In this document: positions 34,462 to 48,794 of the stretch, in pieces | Layout of the letters: the number at the start of each line of letters is the position of its first letter | How positions within the stretch are numbered: position 1 is the stretch's first letter | From: Tubulanus polymorphus | Taxonomy: Eukaryota; Nemertea; Palaeonemertea; Tubulaniformes; Tubulanidae | Assembly: GCF_964204645.1 (NCBI RefSeq) | Contig: NC_134031.1 | Location: 4,757,001-4,821,000 of the forward strand | Direction of reading: 5' to 3' | Length of the DNA: 64,000 nucleotides | Position numbers and translations under genes: made by a program | The notes under the pieces: generated by a model | What the model saw: only the letters and a program-made list of their open reading frames with translations | Databases searched by the model: none | Told to the model about the DNA's origin: nothing

Positions 34462-36985
34462 TCAGAACAACGAAGATGGCGAACGATACATGAGTGGAGA
34501 ACCTCTGGCTGGTAGAATTGTCGTGATGGATAGACTGTTGGGTGACGTCTTGTCGTGTAGATGTGAGGGTAAACTCGTGTAAGACTTCTCCAAAGCTTTG
34601 TATTCATCTTCGGTGAGGAACTCAGAGCCGCCGCGGCCGACCGCCCTCCAGAATTTCGAAGACAGCTCGTGTCTAGGGCCGATACATTCCTCTAAACTAC
34701 CCAGTATCATCATACCTTAAATATACCGCCGAAAAAAGGTGACATATACGTGCGCTAAATTCAACATCATAATTACATTGAAATAAATGGCGATGGTCGA
34801 ATATTAAATCTGTATATTTCTGTGTGAAAACTAGCAGCTTATAGAGGTAAATATTCAAATGTCTTAAGTAAGATTCGAATGTATTTCCACTGAGCTCGAC
34901 TTCGCGTGGGATAGACTGGTGGGATTCGCATGAGTATATCCACTGAACTCGACTTCAACGAATGCGCACCCCGATACGCACACGAGCGCGTGCAATTAAG
35001 GATATACTGATGTATTATCAGTGCAAAAGCTAATGAATAGTCCCATGATGTAATAATCTGTACATTGATGGGATTTATCATTAGTTTTAGAATGAATAAA
35101 ATCTGTCATCAGGACATGATGATTATAGATAATGGTGCTTATTGAGCTACGTACGTCATCAGCTGCGAATGTTTTCTTCCGACTGTAGATTCCCAAAACC
35201 TATCGACTTCGGTCGGACCAATGATTCAACAAATCAGTTCCACCAAAATTCGTAATTTTCAATTGCGAATGAAATAGAAATTCTAGCTCAACATCGGCGG
35301 AATTCAACGGTTCAAATGCCGTGAAAATGCATCTTATTTCAAAGATTTGAGAAAAGTTCGCTCCATCAATCCCCCGGTCGTACCAATCCCAAACGAATCC
35401 CGCCCCCGAGATCCCGCCGGCCCTGCCAATGTCGTGTTTTAACCTAATGCCCGATTATACAACAGTCGTAGAGCGACGGAGATCAATGCGGATACAGACC
35501 ACTTCTCCAGGACTGGGTGAATGTTTTATGTGACCAATCAGCCTCTCATGAAATGAACAAAGTTTGTACCATAACTTAAGGAATCTTAAGTCCGGAATAG
35601 GTCAACACAGACAAGTCTGGTCTTTCCAAACATAATACTATGCGTATTAAAAATAGATCATCAATTCTAATGTTTACAAGAATCGATGTACTTTCACATC
35701 ATCATAATTAGCCTCCCTGGAACTCCGGATTTAGGGTCCCTGGTTTATGGGTTAATTGCACGTATGGTCTATTATATCGAATAATTTGTGAGCAAATAAC
35801 GAGGAGGTCGAGTTATTCATAGAAATATTCCATTAGTTACCTCTCGAAATCGTGTACCCTGGCAATAGCAAAATCTGGTGAACCCAAAATACACGTACCT
35901 GGGGTAAATCTAAGCACATGTTTGGTCATCGCGTCTACTGGTTTAGGTTCGGATATTGTGGCCCCGACTGTAGAAGTCAGCTCGTCCAAATGAGCCATTC
36001 TCGTTGACATGGTTGATACTGAGTCTTCTGCTGCCAGTATGTATTTCGCTTGCTCGGCGTACTTCATCAGCTTCTCTTTGTACGCTGTCAATGCATCCTG
36101 GTCGCCGTCAAGGTTTTCTGTGTGGTTCTTCTCGCGGTCGTCCAGCTCTAGCAGTAGTTTTCTCTCCTCTTCTTGAATGTCAGCTATTCGTCTGGCCGCG
36201 TGGGTGCGAATATCGTTTCTTAGCTTGTCGAATGTGTTGTTCACGGATCCCTGGTCGTTCGTTATGGCATCTAAAGTGTTGTCTATGTCGGTGATCTGGC
36301 ACTTGATTTCCGCGAGGAGTCTTTTCATTTTGTCTTGCTGTTTCGTTAACCCTTCTCCGACGTCGATGACTCGGTGGTTTTCGTGCTTCGTCATCGTACA
36401 AATTGTGCAGATGCCGACTTCGCAGATGTCGCAATAATATTTGATCATCTCGATCTGATCCGCGTGCTCTTTGCAGATGATTTTTGATTTATCGCGTTCA
36501 TTCAAGTTTACGATTTCGTGCTGCACGAAAAGTTTTACTTTGTCGTGAACGGCGAGACACGGGTTGCAGAAGTACTTATTGCAAATGTTACAGAAGACAT
36601 CGGCGGCGATCGTATGATCGGACAGTTTGCAAACCTGACACGCTTTGGTCCAGCCGTGGTCGGTGTCTAGTTCTTTCAAAATATCCGCGAATTTCGTGAC
36701 TTTGAAATCGTGTCGGAATCCGGTTATCCCCTTCGCTGGTACTTCGATCATCTCGCGACAAGTCGGACACGGTAGCTGACCGGCTATTGAAGTCGACTGC
36801 ATCTGGTAAACCTGCAAGTGCCTCGCCAGGCAATCTTCGCAAAACGTGTGCAAACATGGTAGCTGCCGAGGCCGAACGAACTGACCGTAACAGATCTGGC
36901 AACAGAGAACCTCCCTGGTGAAATCCTCCGGAAAACGGCATGTTTTGTTGCAGCAGTCCTCGACTTCCTTGCACATCGACGACAT
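34462..36985 (-). CDS. TRIM-type E3 ligase (RING, two B-boxes, coiled coil)
   Basis: Exon 1 (36985-35841) encodes 382 residues. The RING zinc ligands are C29, C32, C44, H46, C49, C52, C73 and C76 (CQIC..CLHTFCEDC..CPTC). B-box 1 spans about C116-H156 and B-box 2 C171-H204 (CKEH..CDICEVGICTIC..H). A coiled coil runs from about 215 to 330 (LAEIKCQITDIDNTL, QEEERKLLLELDDREK). The frame stops at TAA 35837-35839, but that codon overlaps a donor AG|GTAACT. Splicing there to the acceptor GGTAG| at 34697 keeps phase and adds a second exon (34696-34462; LEECIGPRHELSSKFWRAV) ending in TGA, with AATAAA at 34306-34311. That acceptor has a poor pyrimidine tract. No NHL, filamin or PRY/SPRY domain is present, so the substrate-binding module is missing or unusual. 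RING ligase activity is inferred from intact ligands. Confidence 0.85.
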
Positions 36986-39297
36986 AGCTTCAGCGAACTC
37001 GCTACACGAGTTTCCTATGCTGCGCAGTTTTCACGCACTCCCGACCAGAGCTTTCGTCACATGAAATATAGACAATTAGATATGTACATTTTGTCGTGTT
37101 TACTATTACAATTAAATTGAGGCATATCTCATAACGTCACAGATGGAAAATGATAATCGTTTTCGTAACGGAAAAATAGGCCAGTGATATCCAGTGCAAG
37201 AGAAGTTGGCGCTGCATGCTTTCACATTTTCACAGGGAGCTAACTACGTGTCCTAATTATGAGACAGCAATTAATTACAATCAGGCACAGAATTCCGAGA
37301 CTAATATTAATGAAAACAATGCCCAAAATTCGACCCATACAAGATTTGTTTTTTAATTGCCGCATTTGGTCATTGGAATAATGATCCGATCTCAATACAT
37401 ACAATAGACAGTGGAATAATGATGATGTACGTGAAGTAATGAATAAATTACAAACGAGAATGAGCCAAAACCTACATTTTAAACGAAGATTTGAAATTGA
37501 GCCAAAAAATTTGTTAAGTTTTGAAATCAAACCAATGAGGTGTTCAATCTAAAAATATATGGCAAAATAAGATTTTCGTCAACGAACGGCGAAGTATGAT
37601 CAAAGTTACTTGTACCGAAAAATGTAACTTTAATTGCACCGTGTGAAATGAAAATTTACTTACCAACCCTATACGTAGCATATGAAAGCACATGAAACCT
37701 ATTGCGCGTCTAGGGCTAAACGCAAAATCTGTGGTGACTATTTGGATAAATGGCGCAATAAGTAAATATCACGTGGAAACAAGTACTTGGCAATGGTTTA
37801 CCTAAAAAACACTACTCATAGACAAATTACATCAGTCAGCAATTATCAAACACAAAGTTAATGGGAGTGATAATTTCGGTATGAATGCTGGAGAGCTATG
37901 ATTTATCTGTAAAAGAATGTGCCGTTATATATTATTATGTACTCAGCTGTGTGTTTTGAAAGGCATTGGTTGTCATAACCGACGCAGCGAATAAAGCTAT
38001 ATTTTTCCTATCTATTTCATTTTCTATAAAATCACATTCAAATGGTACCGCCGTTTGTCTTTTTTTTATTTTTAGATTCACTGTTTCTTCGTGTACCCGA
38101 AACCTATATATCCGCGGTGCCGGCCATTGTGATAAAATCTGGGTCGATATGAAAAGTCACAGGGGCGAACCCGGGGGCATTTCCAGACAGTATTTGAAGG
38201 AGAAATGGTTAACCAGGGTGTGTGTATTTCCATATTTAATTGGCACGTGTATACAATGAGTCCACAATCCATGTCTTGCGAGCGCCAATGGCACGAAGCC
38301 GATAAGGGGTTTTTGTTGCATTCTGGTGTATGTCTGACAGTCATTTACCCCAACAGATCCACAGAATTTGTGCCGATTAATTCGTCGGACTTTCGGAAGG
38401 CCCCAAAAAATTCGACCGTTATTTTGGAACAGGTACGGGCGCACGGGGTCAAGTTTCAATCACTTCCAAACGCGTGCCAAAATTAAGGCTATGCAAAATT
38501 AGATAGCGCGTTTCGCTATTCCATTAGGATCAATACCATGAGCGACGAGGCATCTTCGAAAAAGATCAATTCTATATCTATTGAAAACATTTTATCCATC
38601 ATACACGGAAAGCTAGGCGGCAACCAAAATCGCTTAAAAAATTTGATCGTGTAATTATTCTAGATTGCTTACGGCCAAAATCTCCAAGATGAGAGATTTA
38701 AAAAAAGAAACGACTCAATATATCAAAGTGACAAAACTATATTTAATTATTTTAAAAATAAATTTCAGATCTATAACAACACTCGTTTTACAAAAAGCAA
38801 ATCAGCTCTAACAAGGTGTGTATAAATACATTGAGGTAAATCACTAGATTGGCAGGTTCTTTAATAAATACTTTAAGCCGAAATCAAGCAGCTGGAAAAC
38901 CTACCTGCGGTGTCAATCAATATCATAGATTAATTTATGAATTATTTAGATGATTTAGAATAATCAACAGATATTCTATGAATTTTCTACTGATTTTCAT
39001 CAAATAAACAAGCTTTTCAATCAGGATTCCATATAATTGGGTATAATTTAATCAGCTCAAAATCCGGCATTAAGTTCAGGGTAGGCTACAATCTAAACAC
39101 TTTTATCCAATTGCCCGGCGGCAGGTTATTATTATACTTGTCCACCTGGCTAGTGCATTCTTATGTCTCAAAGCTTTTTCCTAATTGATACAGCAGATGA
39201 TTGTGCCACCAGTGTAGGGCAAGTAGATTTTTAAGGGGGCAAGTGAAATGTCAGATGCTTACCCCCGCGCAAGTGGGAATCAGGGTTACATTTATCC
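36986..39297. other. intergenic region between TRIM and CISD3
   Basis: Mostly AT-rich with no gene. An exception is 38100-38490, a GC-richer block open in several frames on both strands (for example a minus frame 38157-38459), containing GGGGCGAACCCGGGGGCATT. Frames open on both strands with no splice signals suggest a repeat or chance, not a gene. I could not classify it. Confidence 0.4.
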
Positions 39298-39731
39298 CTA
39301 AAAGTCAGGTACCCAGCCACACCCTGTGCATAGTTTAGTATCAGTTTTATGACATTCTGTTCGTTTTGAACAATTTTCTATTCGTTCTTTTACAATTAAA
39401 GGTAATGAACAGTGAGAACCGTCGCAGAGAGGAGCTGATTTTGTATGTTTACAGCCGCATAGTTCCCAAACCATTTGCTGTTTTTCAACTTTCCATCGCA
39501 TTGGCTTTATTCCCGTTCCAGCGTGTGAACCTGTTAAATTAAATAAAAGCGCGATAGTCTTTTCAAGTCATTGATTGAAAATCAATCAATGACAGATTCA
39601 GGGAATTCGGAAAGAAAAGCGACTCTAATTACCATCACACCAGGGCTGTTTCTTGCTGAGGCCGCATCTACACCAATATTTAGTGTCACCAATCTTCAGT
39701 TCATCGGAGATATTATATGGACCATACTAGA
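39298..39731 (-). CDS. CISD3: CISD3-like mitochondrial protein with two CDGSH iron-sulfur domains (5' end not found)
   Basis: Binds two [2Fe-2S] clusters, each held by three Cys and one His; vertebrate CISD3 (MiNT) is a monomer in the mitochondrial matrix. Exon A (39731-39633) carries the first motif up to the split glycine codon (YWCRCGLSKKQPWCDG). It ends at GATG|GTAATT and joins acceptor TTTAACAG at 39531. Exon B (39530-39298) begins SHAGTGIKPMRWKVEKQQMV and has the second motif CGCKHTKSAPLCDGSH. The split codon gives CDGSH exactly. Both motifs keep C-X-C-X2-(S/T)-X3-P-X-C-D-G-S-H. The tail after the second motif (about 36 residues with four more cysteines) is longer than the tail I recall for vertebrate CISD3. 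The presequence exon lies between 39731 and about 40250; 39830 downward (acceptor TTATTTCAG) is a candidate. Confidence 0.85.
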
Positions 39732-39863
39732 ATAGTTTATAAGGGATGATATTTACACAAGATTAAGGGTAACAGATTTCACAAGCATGTCATCAATCCG
39801 GGCCGCACTGCTGGACAGATGATGACCGACCTGAAATAATGCACTTAGACTTAGACAGTGTCC

Positions 39864-40001
39864 AGGGCCCAGTTCCATAGTCATGGCTTAGACTTACGAC
39901 CAATTTACGAACATCTTAGTTCTTTAACCAATCTAACAACTTAAGACCAGTCTTTGCGACCCTTTTTGGACTTTGAGTCTAACTAAGGAACCAGCCCCTG
40001 G
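39864..40001. mobile_element. foldback element, TAGACTTAAGACCAGTC family
   Basis: Left GGGCCCAGTTCCATAGTCAT, middle CCAATCTAACAACTTAAGAC, right GGAACCAGCCCCTGG; closely related to 46403-46542. It lies between the CISD3 exons and COX5B. Confidence 0.7.
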
Positions 40002-40540
40002 TCCTAATAAATAATATTAGAAATTATTGACAACAAGCAAGCTTCAATTCAAATCTATAGACATAAACCTGAGCAACTTTTGAATGCAAATTTGTCTCAT
40101 TTCCTTCATCCATATCGTTATTAGACGCGAAAATACACTCGAAATATGAGAAACGTCAAAATTTCGGACTGCGGCCCGGTTTTCCAGTAGTCCGAAGAAA
40201 ACCGAAGCGGTTTCAGTCGTTAATTAGTGCGGTGGTGTGCGTGACCCCGGAGAAAACTTTACTTCCTTCTTCTTGTTAAAGATTCATATCCGTTTCTATT
40301 CCACGAAAAGTATGTAGTTTTACAGCCTATTTCAAACTGGGGTTTAAAAAGTACATGTTTGTCAGTAATACTAGGCGCTGATGGTCGAAAAATGTCATTA
40401 TTTTTTTATGGTTTCGCGTATTTTACCGTCAAAATTTCACTTCACAGGTGGCGCTGCCAGTCGGCAATAAAATGCCTTTATCTTTTTATATATAACAATC
40501 TAATCGGTCGTTTTGATCTAAACCTTTTTCAGGTCAAACA

Positions 40541-40969
40541 ATGGCATCGATGTTGTGTGCTAGAGTTATCTCGGCTGTCCGTCGCCCGCTCCTAGTGACG
40601 GCGGTACGTTGCGGCGGATCGGGCGGACCCGTCGTCGATCCGATGAAGGGCAAGGTCGTGTCCGATAACGTCACGATGCCTGACACGCTAGGACATTCGG
40701 TCGGCGCTGAGCGATACGAATTGCTCGCGAAACTCGCCGGAAACGAAGATCCATTCGAGATGAACGTCAAAATGCGCGGAGCCGGTTCGAAAGAAGAGCC
40801 GAATTTAGTGCCGTCCATTTACGAAAAGAGGCTGGTCGGCTGCATCTGTGAAGAGGACGCGACTTGCATCAACTGGATGCATCTATATAAAGGCGAACCG
40901 AAACGCTGCGAATGCGGACATTGGTTTCAATTATCCGAATTAAAATCAGTCGATTATACACAGCAATAA
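40541..40969 (+). CDS. COX5B: COX5B, cytochrome c oxidase subunit 5B
   Basis: Nuclear-encoded, zinc-binding peripheral subunit of respiratory complex IV on the matrix side. It has 142 residues in one exon. Residues 1 to about 25 form a basic mitochondrial presequence (MASMLCARVISAVRRPLLVT). The conserved core contains DPFEMNVKMRGAGSKEEPNL, VPSIYEKRLVGCICEEDA and the zinc site C101, C103, C123, C125 with RCECGHWFQL, in the form I recall from insects. The exon starts at 40533 after CTTTTTCAG, so the upstream intron is in the 5'UTR and the first exon is unassigned. AATAAA overlaps the stop (40965-40970); the working signal is more likely 41277-41282. CISD3 is transcribed divergently upstream. 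Confidence 0.96.
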   Translation: MASMLCARVISAVRRPLLVTAVRCGGSGGPVVDPMKGKVVSDNVTMPDTLGHSVGAERYELLAKLAGNEDPFEMNVKMRGAGSKEEPNLVPSIYEKRLVGCICEEDATCINWMHLYKGEPKRCECGHWFQLSELKSVDYTQQ

Positions 40970-41276
40970 AAGGAGCACTTTGAATGGAGGGATGGCGCCT
41001 TTTTTTTTCTGTGTGAAACTTCGGGAACAATCAAATCTTTACCTCCTATTATTTTATTAGTTTACGGAATATATCGAAATGAATAGATTTATTGCAGGGC
41101 AGTTGTGTGTGTTTAAGAAAGAATTAATTAATTCATATAAGGAACTACATCGATTGGACAAGTTTTCATTCTTTTCTGCATCTTAGCCGACAATGTAAAC
41201 TCATAGAATGAATAATGGATAGATTATTATTAACTCACTGATTAATCGGTTGAATTTGGTGTTTTATTTACGTATG

Positions 41277-41282
41277 AATAAA
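41277..41282 (+). terminator. COX5B: probable COX5B polyadenylation signal
   Basis: AATAAA about 310 bases after the stop, in an AT-rich 3'UTR. The earlier AATAAA at 40965 overlaps the stop codon and would leave almost no UTR. Confidence 0.5.
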
Positions 41283-41414
41283 ATTAACTGTTGTGTAAAT
41301 TTATATCGAATAATTGTGTTCGTTACATTGGAATTGTTCATGGAGAATGAGAGAAATCATCATAGAGTAGTCGGTATCATTCCACTGCTTAAAGCCACCC
41401 TTCCTGATTTATTA

Positions 41415-41566
41415 TAGTAGAACTCGCTAAATTTAGATATTCCAAACCGGATTTTCACTTCATACGGATGAAATATTTGGTCCATTTAACCTGGAATCAT
41501 GTAAACTATTATTCATAATTCGGATTTACTTGATTCAAAGAAATCTGAATTAACTGAGTTCTACTA
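41415..41566. mobile_element. small TIR element (TAGTAGAACTC)
   Basis: Left TAGTAGAACTCGCTAAATTT and right AACTGAGTTCTACTA form inverted repeats around an AT-rich core of about 150 bp. Resembles the TAGTAGAACCTC ends of Tc1/mariner-pogo MITEs. Confidence 0.6.
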
Positions 41567-41569
41567 TTA

Positions 41570-41760
41570 AACAGACAGGGTCCCTTTTGACTGGGAAAAT
41601 ACTCCTAAAGGAGCTTGAAATTCCTTTAATATGAGCAAAAAGCCTGAATATTGAGAAATGGGTGATAAGAAATTTCGGAAATAAACTACTGGTACAACTA
41701 AAATCGGTACAGTTGGGATTTGTTATGTAAGTGTGGTCATTTAATGATAATCGGTAGTCT
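41570..41760 (+). repeat. partial copy of the ~380-bp interspersed repeat
   Basis: Contains CAGGGTCCC, ACTCCTAAAGG, GAGAAATGGGTGATAAGAAAT and GGTACAGTTGGGA in the same order as 51585-51995. Confidence 0.5.
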
Positions 41761-43973
41761 ATTTGCTAAAAATCTTAAGTGATGTTCTGTGCGCTGGTGG
41801 AGCCTCAATCAAAAATTGTAAGAATGGCTATAATAGAGGATCTTGGATTCTTCGCTAATTTGCCCAAAAAATGGGCTCATTGACGTTGATCTTTGATATT
41901 GTGGAGGCGCTTGTATATCTTTCTTTAGTGCAGTAAACTATGCATAAGTCACAAAATCGCTGCTGAAGTCGGAGGAAAATGTGGGGGTCCTGTTTTATTG
42001 TTTTTCAATTTTCTGTACCAAAGTCAGAAACTCGCCTAAGGACGTATTAAAATCAGAAGCTGTAAGCCTGAGAATGAAAATCGAAAAGTCAGTAATCTAA
42101 CAAACCATATCCACATTTTATTTTTACCAGAAAATATTTTTTATAAACATTATTCGCCATCAGGAAACAGATCACCTAAAAAACAAAGAGAACATATCCC
42201 AGAAAATATCGAATGTTCCATACTTAATAACACAATGGGAAAATCATTATTCCATTTCTAGAACATTTGATATCAAATTTTGACTCAAGAATAACCTATT
42301 TTACACGTTAATAAGTAAAACTTAACTTTGCTTGGAAGTACAATAAAGATTACATAGCACAGACTGAACATTATATTCAAATTTCTCATTTCCGGGCCAA
42401 ATTGTACCTTTTTGCAGTAGAGATCATAATTCGTTTTACAAATGAACCTGATGAATACTGACAGGCCCCCAGGTTTATGCCACGAATGAAATATTGAAAT
42501 AGTGTCGAAGAATTGTATAGATATAGAAATAGTTAACCCCGATCTATCCAGATCATTTAATCATGCGAAAAATCTGGGATCGATGGCTCAAAAGTCGGTT
42601 AGACCTAACCAGTGGAAAGATGCCATAGTGACAGTTGAATTAACATTGTTACTGTCCCATTTAGCTTTTACCAACTTATGGGCAACCGGCCACAAGATTA
42701 CCGGTAAATATTTCATAAATTGGGAGCGATTAAGAAACCCCAACTATATCCTGATTATGTGTATCGGCCTCACAGAAGCAAAATATAAACTTTAAAAAAA
42801 TCCCTAGAAAATACAATGTACACAGTACATGTAAATATACTACAACACTCAATTCATTAAAGCTAGCATAGATCGAGCCTGTTTTCATGTGATTATGAAA
42901 TAGGCTGTGCTCTGCCTAAGACTTGTGTATTAATGTGAAACAGCAATGAAGATACTTCGGGCTGTGAACCGCCCCGCTCATTGACAAAGTTCTGCCCAAA
43001 TGCCAGCCTTATGAAAATTTGAGCATCATTTTCAAAAGATTGGCAACACTTTTTCATTCGTTTTTGTTCAAAATATGCGCACATGCTTCCTAACTTAATT
43101 GATCTGAGGCAACACAGGGAAAATAAGCAAGATTCTCACCCCAAATATGCTAAAACTTGTGAAATTGCTTTGCATTTAATTTTCAAAGATCTTCTGCACG
43201 AGTACTCCCAGGACCCAACATTTGCGTGGGTAATTTACAAAAAGTTCCACTTTCATGAAAATTGAAGACATGGTTGGCTATAGGCCTGATACTGGTTTAT
43301 ACGGTTGAGTGAAATTCTACAACTAAATAATGAGTAAGAATTCAGGAAAAGGTTCAATAGAAACCGCTGAAAGTCTCCATTGTGGGATTCAATTTTTTGC
43401 TTAAAAAACCTCGCACAGCAAAGTCTCATAGGCTTTATTTGATATTGGCTAAAATCGCCTTTATCAAATAGTGCTACAAAACTGATCAAGATTTTTCCAC
43501 GGCCAGCATAAATCTAAAAACCATGGAAAATGACCCTTTAAAGCATTACTAAAAATTAAAAACATTCGAGTCAACGTCAGGGATTGTTCAATCAATGTCA
43601 GGGATTGTCATGTGAACTACAAGTGGGATTTACGTTTTTGTTCTAAGATTAATTGAAGAGCTATCTTACATAGTAGAACAAAAATGTGTTCTGTTGACAA
43701 AAAAGAACATGATGGACCCATCAAAAATGAAACTTCAGTGTGACTTTAAAACCTCAAATATGAGTTCGTTATGTACCGAAATCATCATAACTGATCTTGT
43801 AAATAAACAACCGACCATGCACTAGAATCCAGAACAATGAGCCAAGTCAAATCACGCGTTACCTTAAGAGCCATGAACTCAATTCTCTACCAACAAACTG
43901 TCAAAAAAACCCGACGAAATATTGAGATATAACACGTAGAAATGATGATATCACGAATTACTCTCGCGCAATG
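41761..43973. other. intergenic region between COX5B and SLC35E2
   Basis: AT-rich with no splice-supported exon on either strand. Part near the right end must be the SLC35E2 3'UTR; a minus-strand AATAAA at about 43434 is a candidate end. Confidence 0.4.
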
Positions 43974-47942
<3,969 letters not shown>

Positions 47943-48276
47943 ACGAATGAAAACTCTTTTTTCTCGGCCGGTAAGACTCTGCTGGTTATTCGTAACAACA
48001 AATCATAATTTTGTTATTTCTGCATCTGAAAGAGACATCTTACGCGTATTACAGTAAGTTAAATGAGGTCTAAGAAATTATAGGATCGGCCGTTCCCTTT
48101 CAAAGTCAATTTGCCCTGGTTTTTTGACACGGCCAAAAATAAAGTTTATATACATTGATACCTAGTATGCATTATTTAAGGGGTTCTAATGTGTACTATG
48201 TCATCAATATTTGCGTTTAAGAATAACAATTACTTTTGGTTTTTGACCCCCCGGAGCTATCGTGACAAGCCCCTGG

Positions 48277-48300
48277 GCCTGTGGTGGTGGTGGTGGTGGT
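48277..48300. repeat. (GGT)n microsatellite
   Basis: Short uninterrupted GGT trinucleotide run in the inferred SLC35E2 5'UTR intron. Confidence 0.85.
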
Positions 48301-48706
48301 TCTAAGATGGCTGACACTGTTAAATGCGTTAAGAACGAACCATAGTGAATCCAGTTATCAGCTCCAACCACAAGTCAACTTGCAAAACTATTTTGAAAAC
48401 AGAAGTTCGCCTTTTTTATAGCAAGCCAGCTGGATAAAGAAATTCTGCTAATTAACTTAACCTAATTAACAAAACATTCAGTTTATCCCACGGAGAATAC
48501 CTGCTGACTGGCTATAGCTCCGAACACCAAGCTGCATGACAAATACCAGTCGACAGGAGCATTAGATTTAAAAAACGAGACCAATTTACCGAGCAATTTG
48601 TCCGCACACGTCTCCGCATCAAAGGACCACCGCCGCCATTTTGACAACTCGGCATAGAGCGTAAAACTGTCATGTGACCAAAAACAAAATGGCCGCAATG
48701 TTTACC

Positions 48707-48794
48707 TCGGAGATTACATCCGACTGACAAAAATAGGTCACTAAATCGTGATTTTCGGCCTTACATATGATCACAATAATAGCAGACGAAAGCT
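48707..48794. promoter_or_regulatory. divergent promoter of SLC35E2 and XPR1
   Basis: The XPR1 start codon is at 48795. On the other strand a donor (CCGAG|GTAAAC, edge 48706) could end a 5'UTR exon of SLC35E2 that joins the acceptor at 48026. If so the two transcripts start within about 90 bases of each other. No TATA box is obvious. Start sites are inferred, not mapped. Confidence 0.45.

Noticed and set aside
36004-36974. Several ORFs of 71-128 codons on both strands over the TRIM exon
   Set aside because: They overlap the RING/B-box frame and lack any motif; they follow from the open codon bias of the real exon.
38157-38459. 100-codon minus-strand ORF as a gene
   Set aside because: Competing frames are open on both strands over the same bases and no start, splice or domain signal favours one.
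40534-40818. 94-codon minus-strand ORF
   Set aside because: Antisense shadow of COX5B.
40965-40970. AATAAA overlapping the COX5B stop as the real polyadenylation signal
   Set aside because: It would leave almost no 3'UTR; a better-placed AATAAA lies at 41277.
42502-42795. 97-codon ORF between COX5B and SLC35E2
   Set aside because: No splice signals, no motif, AT-rich codons and no family resemblance.
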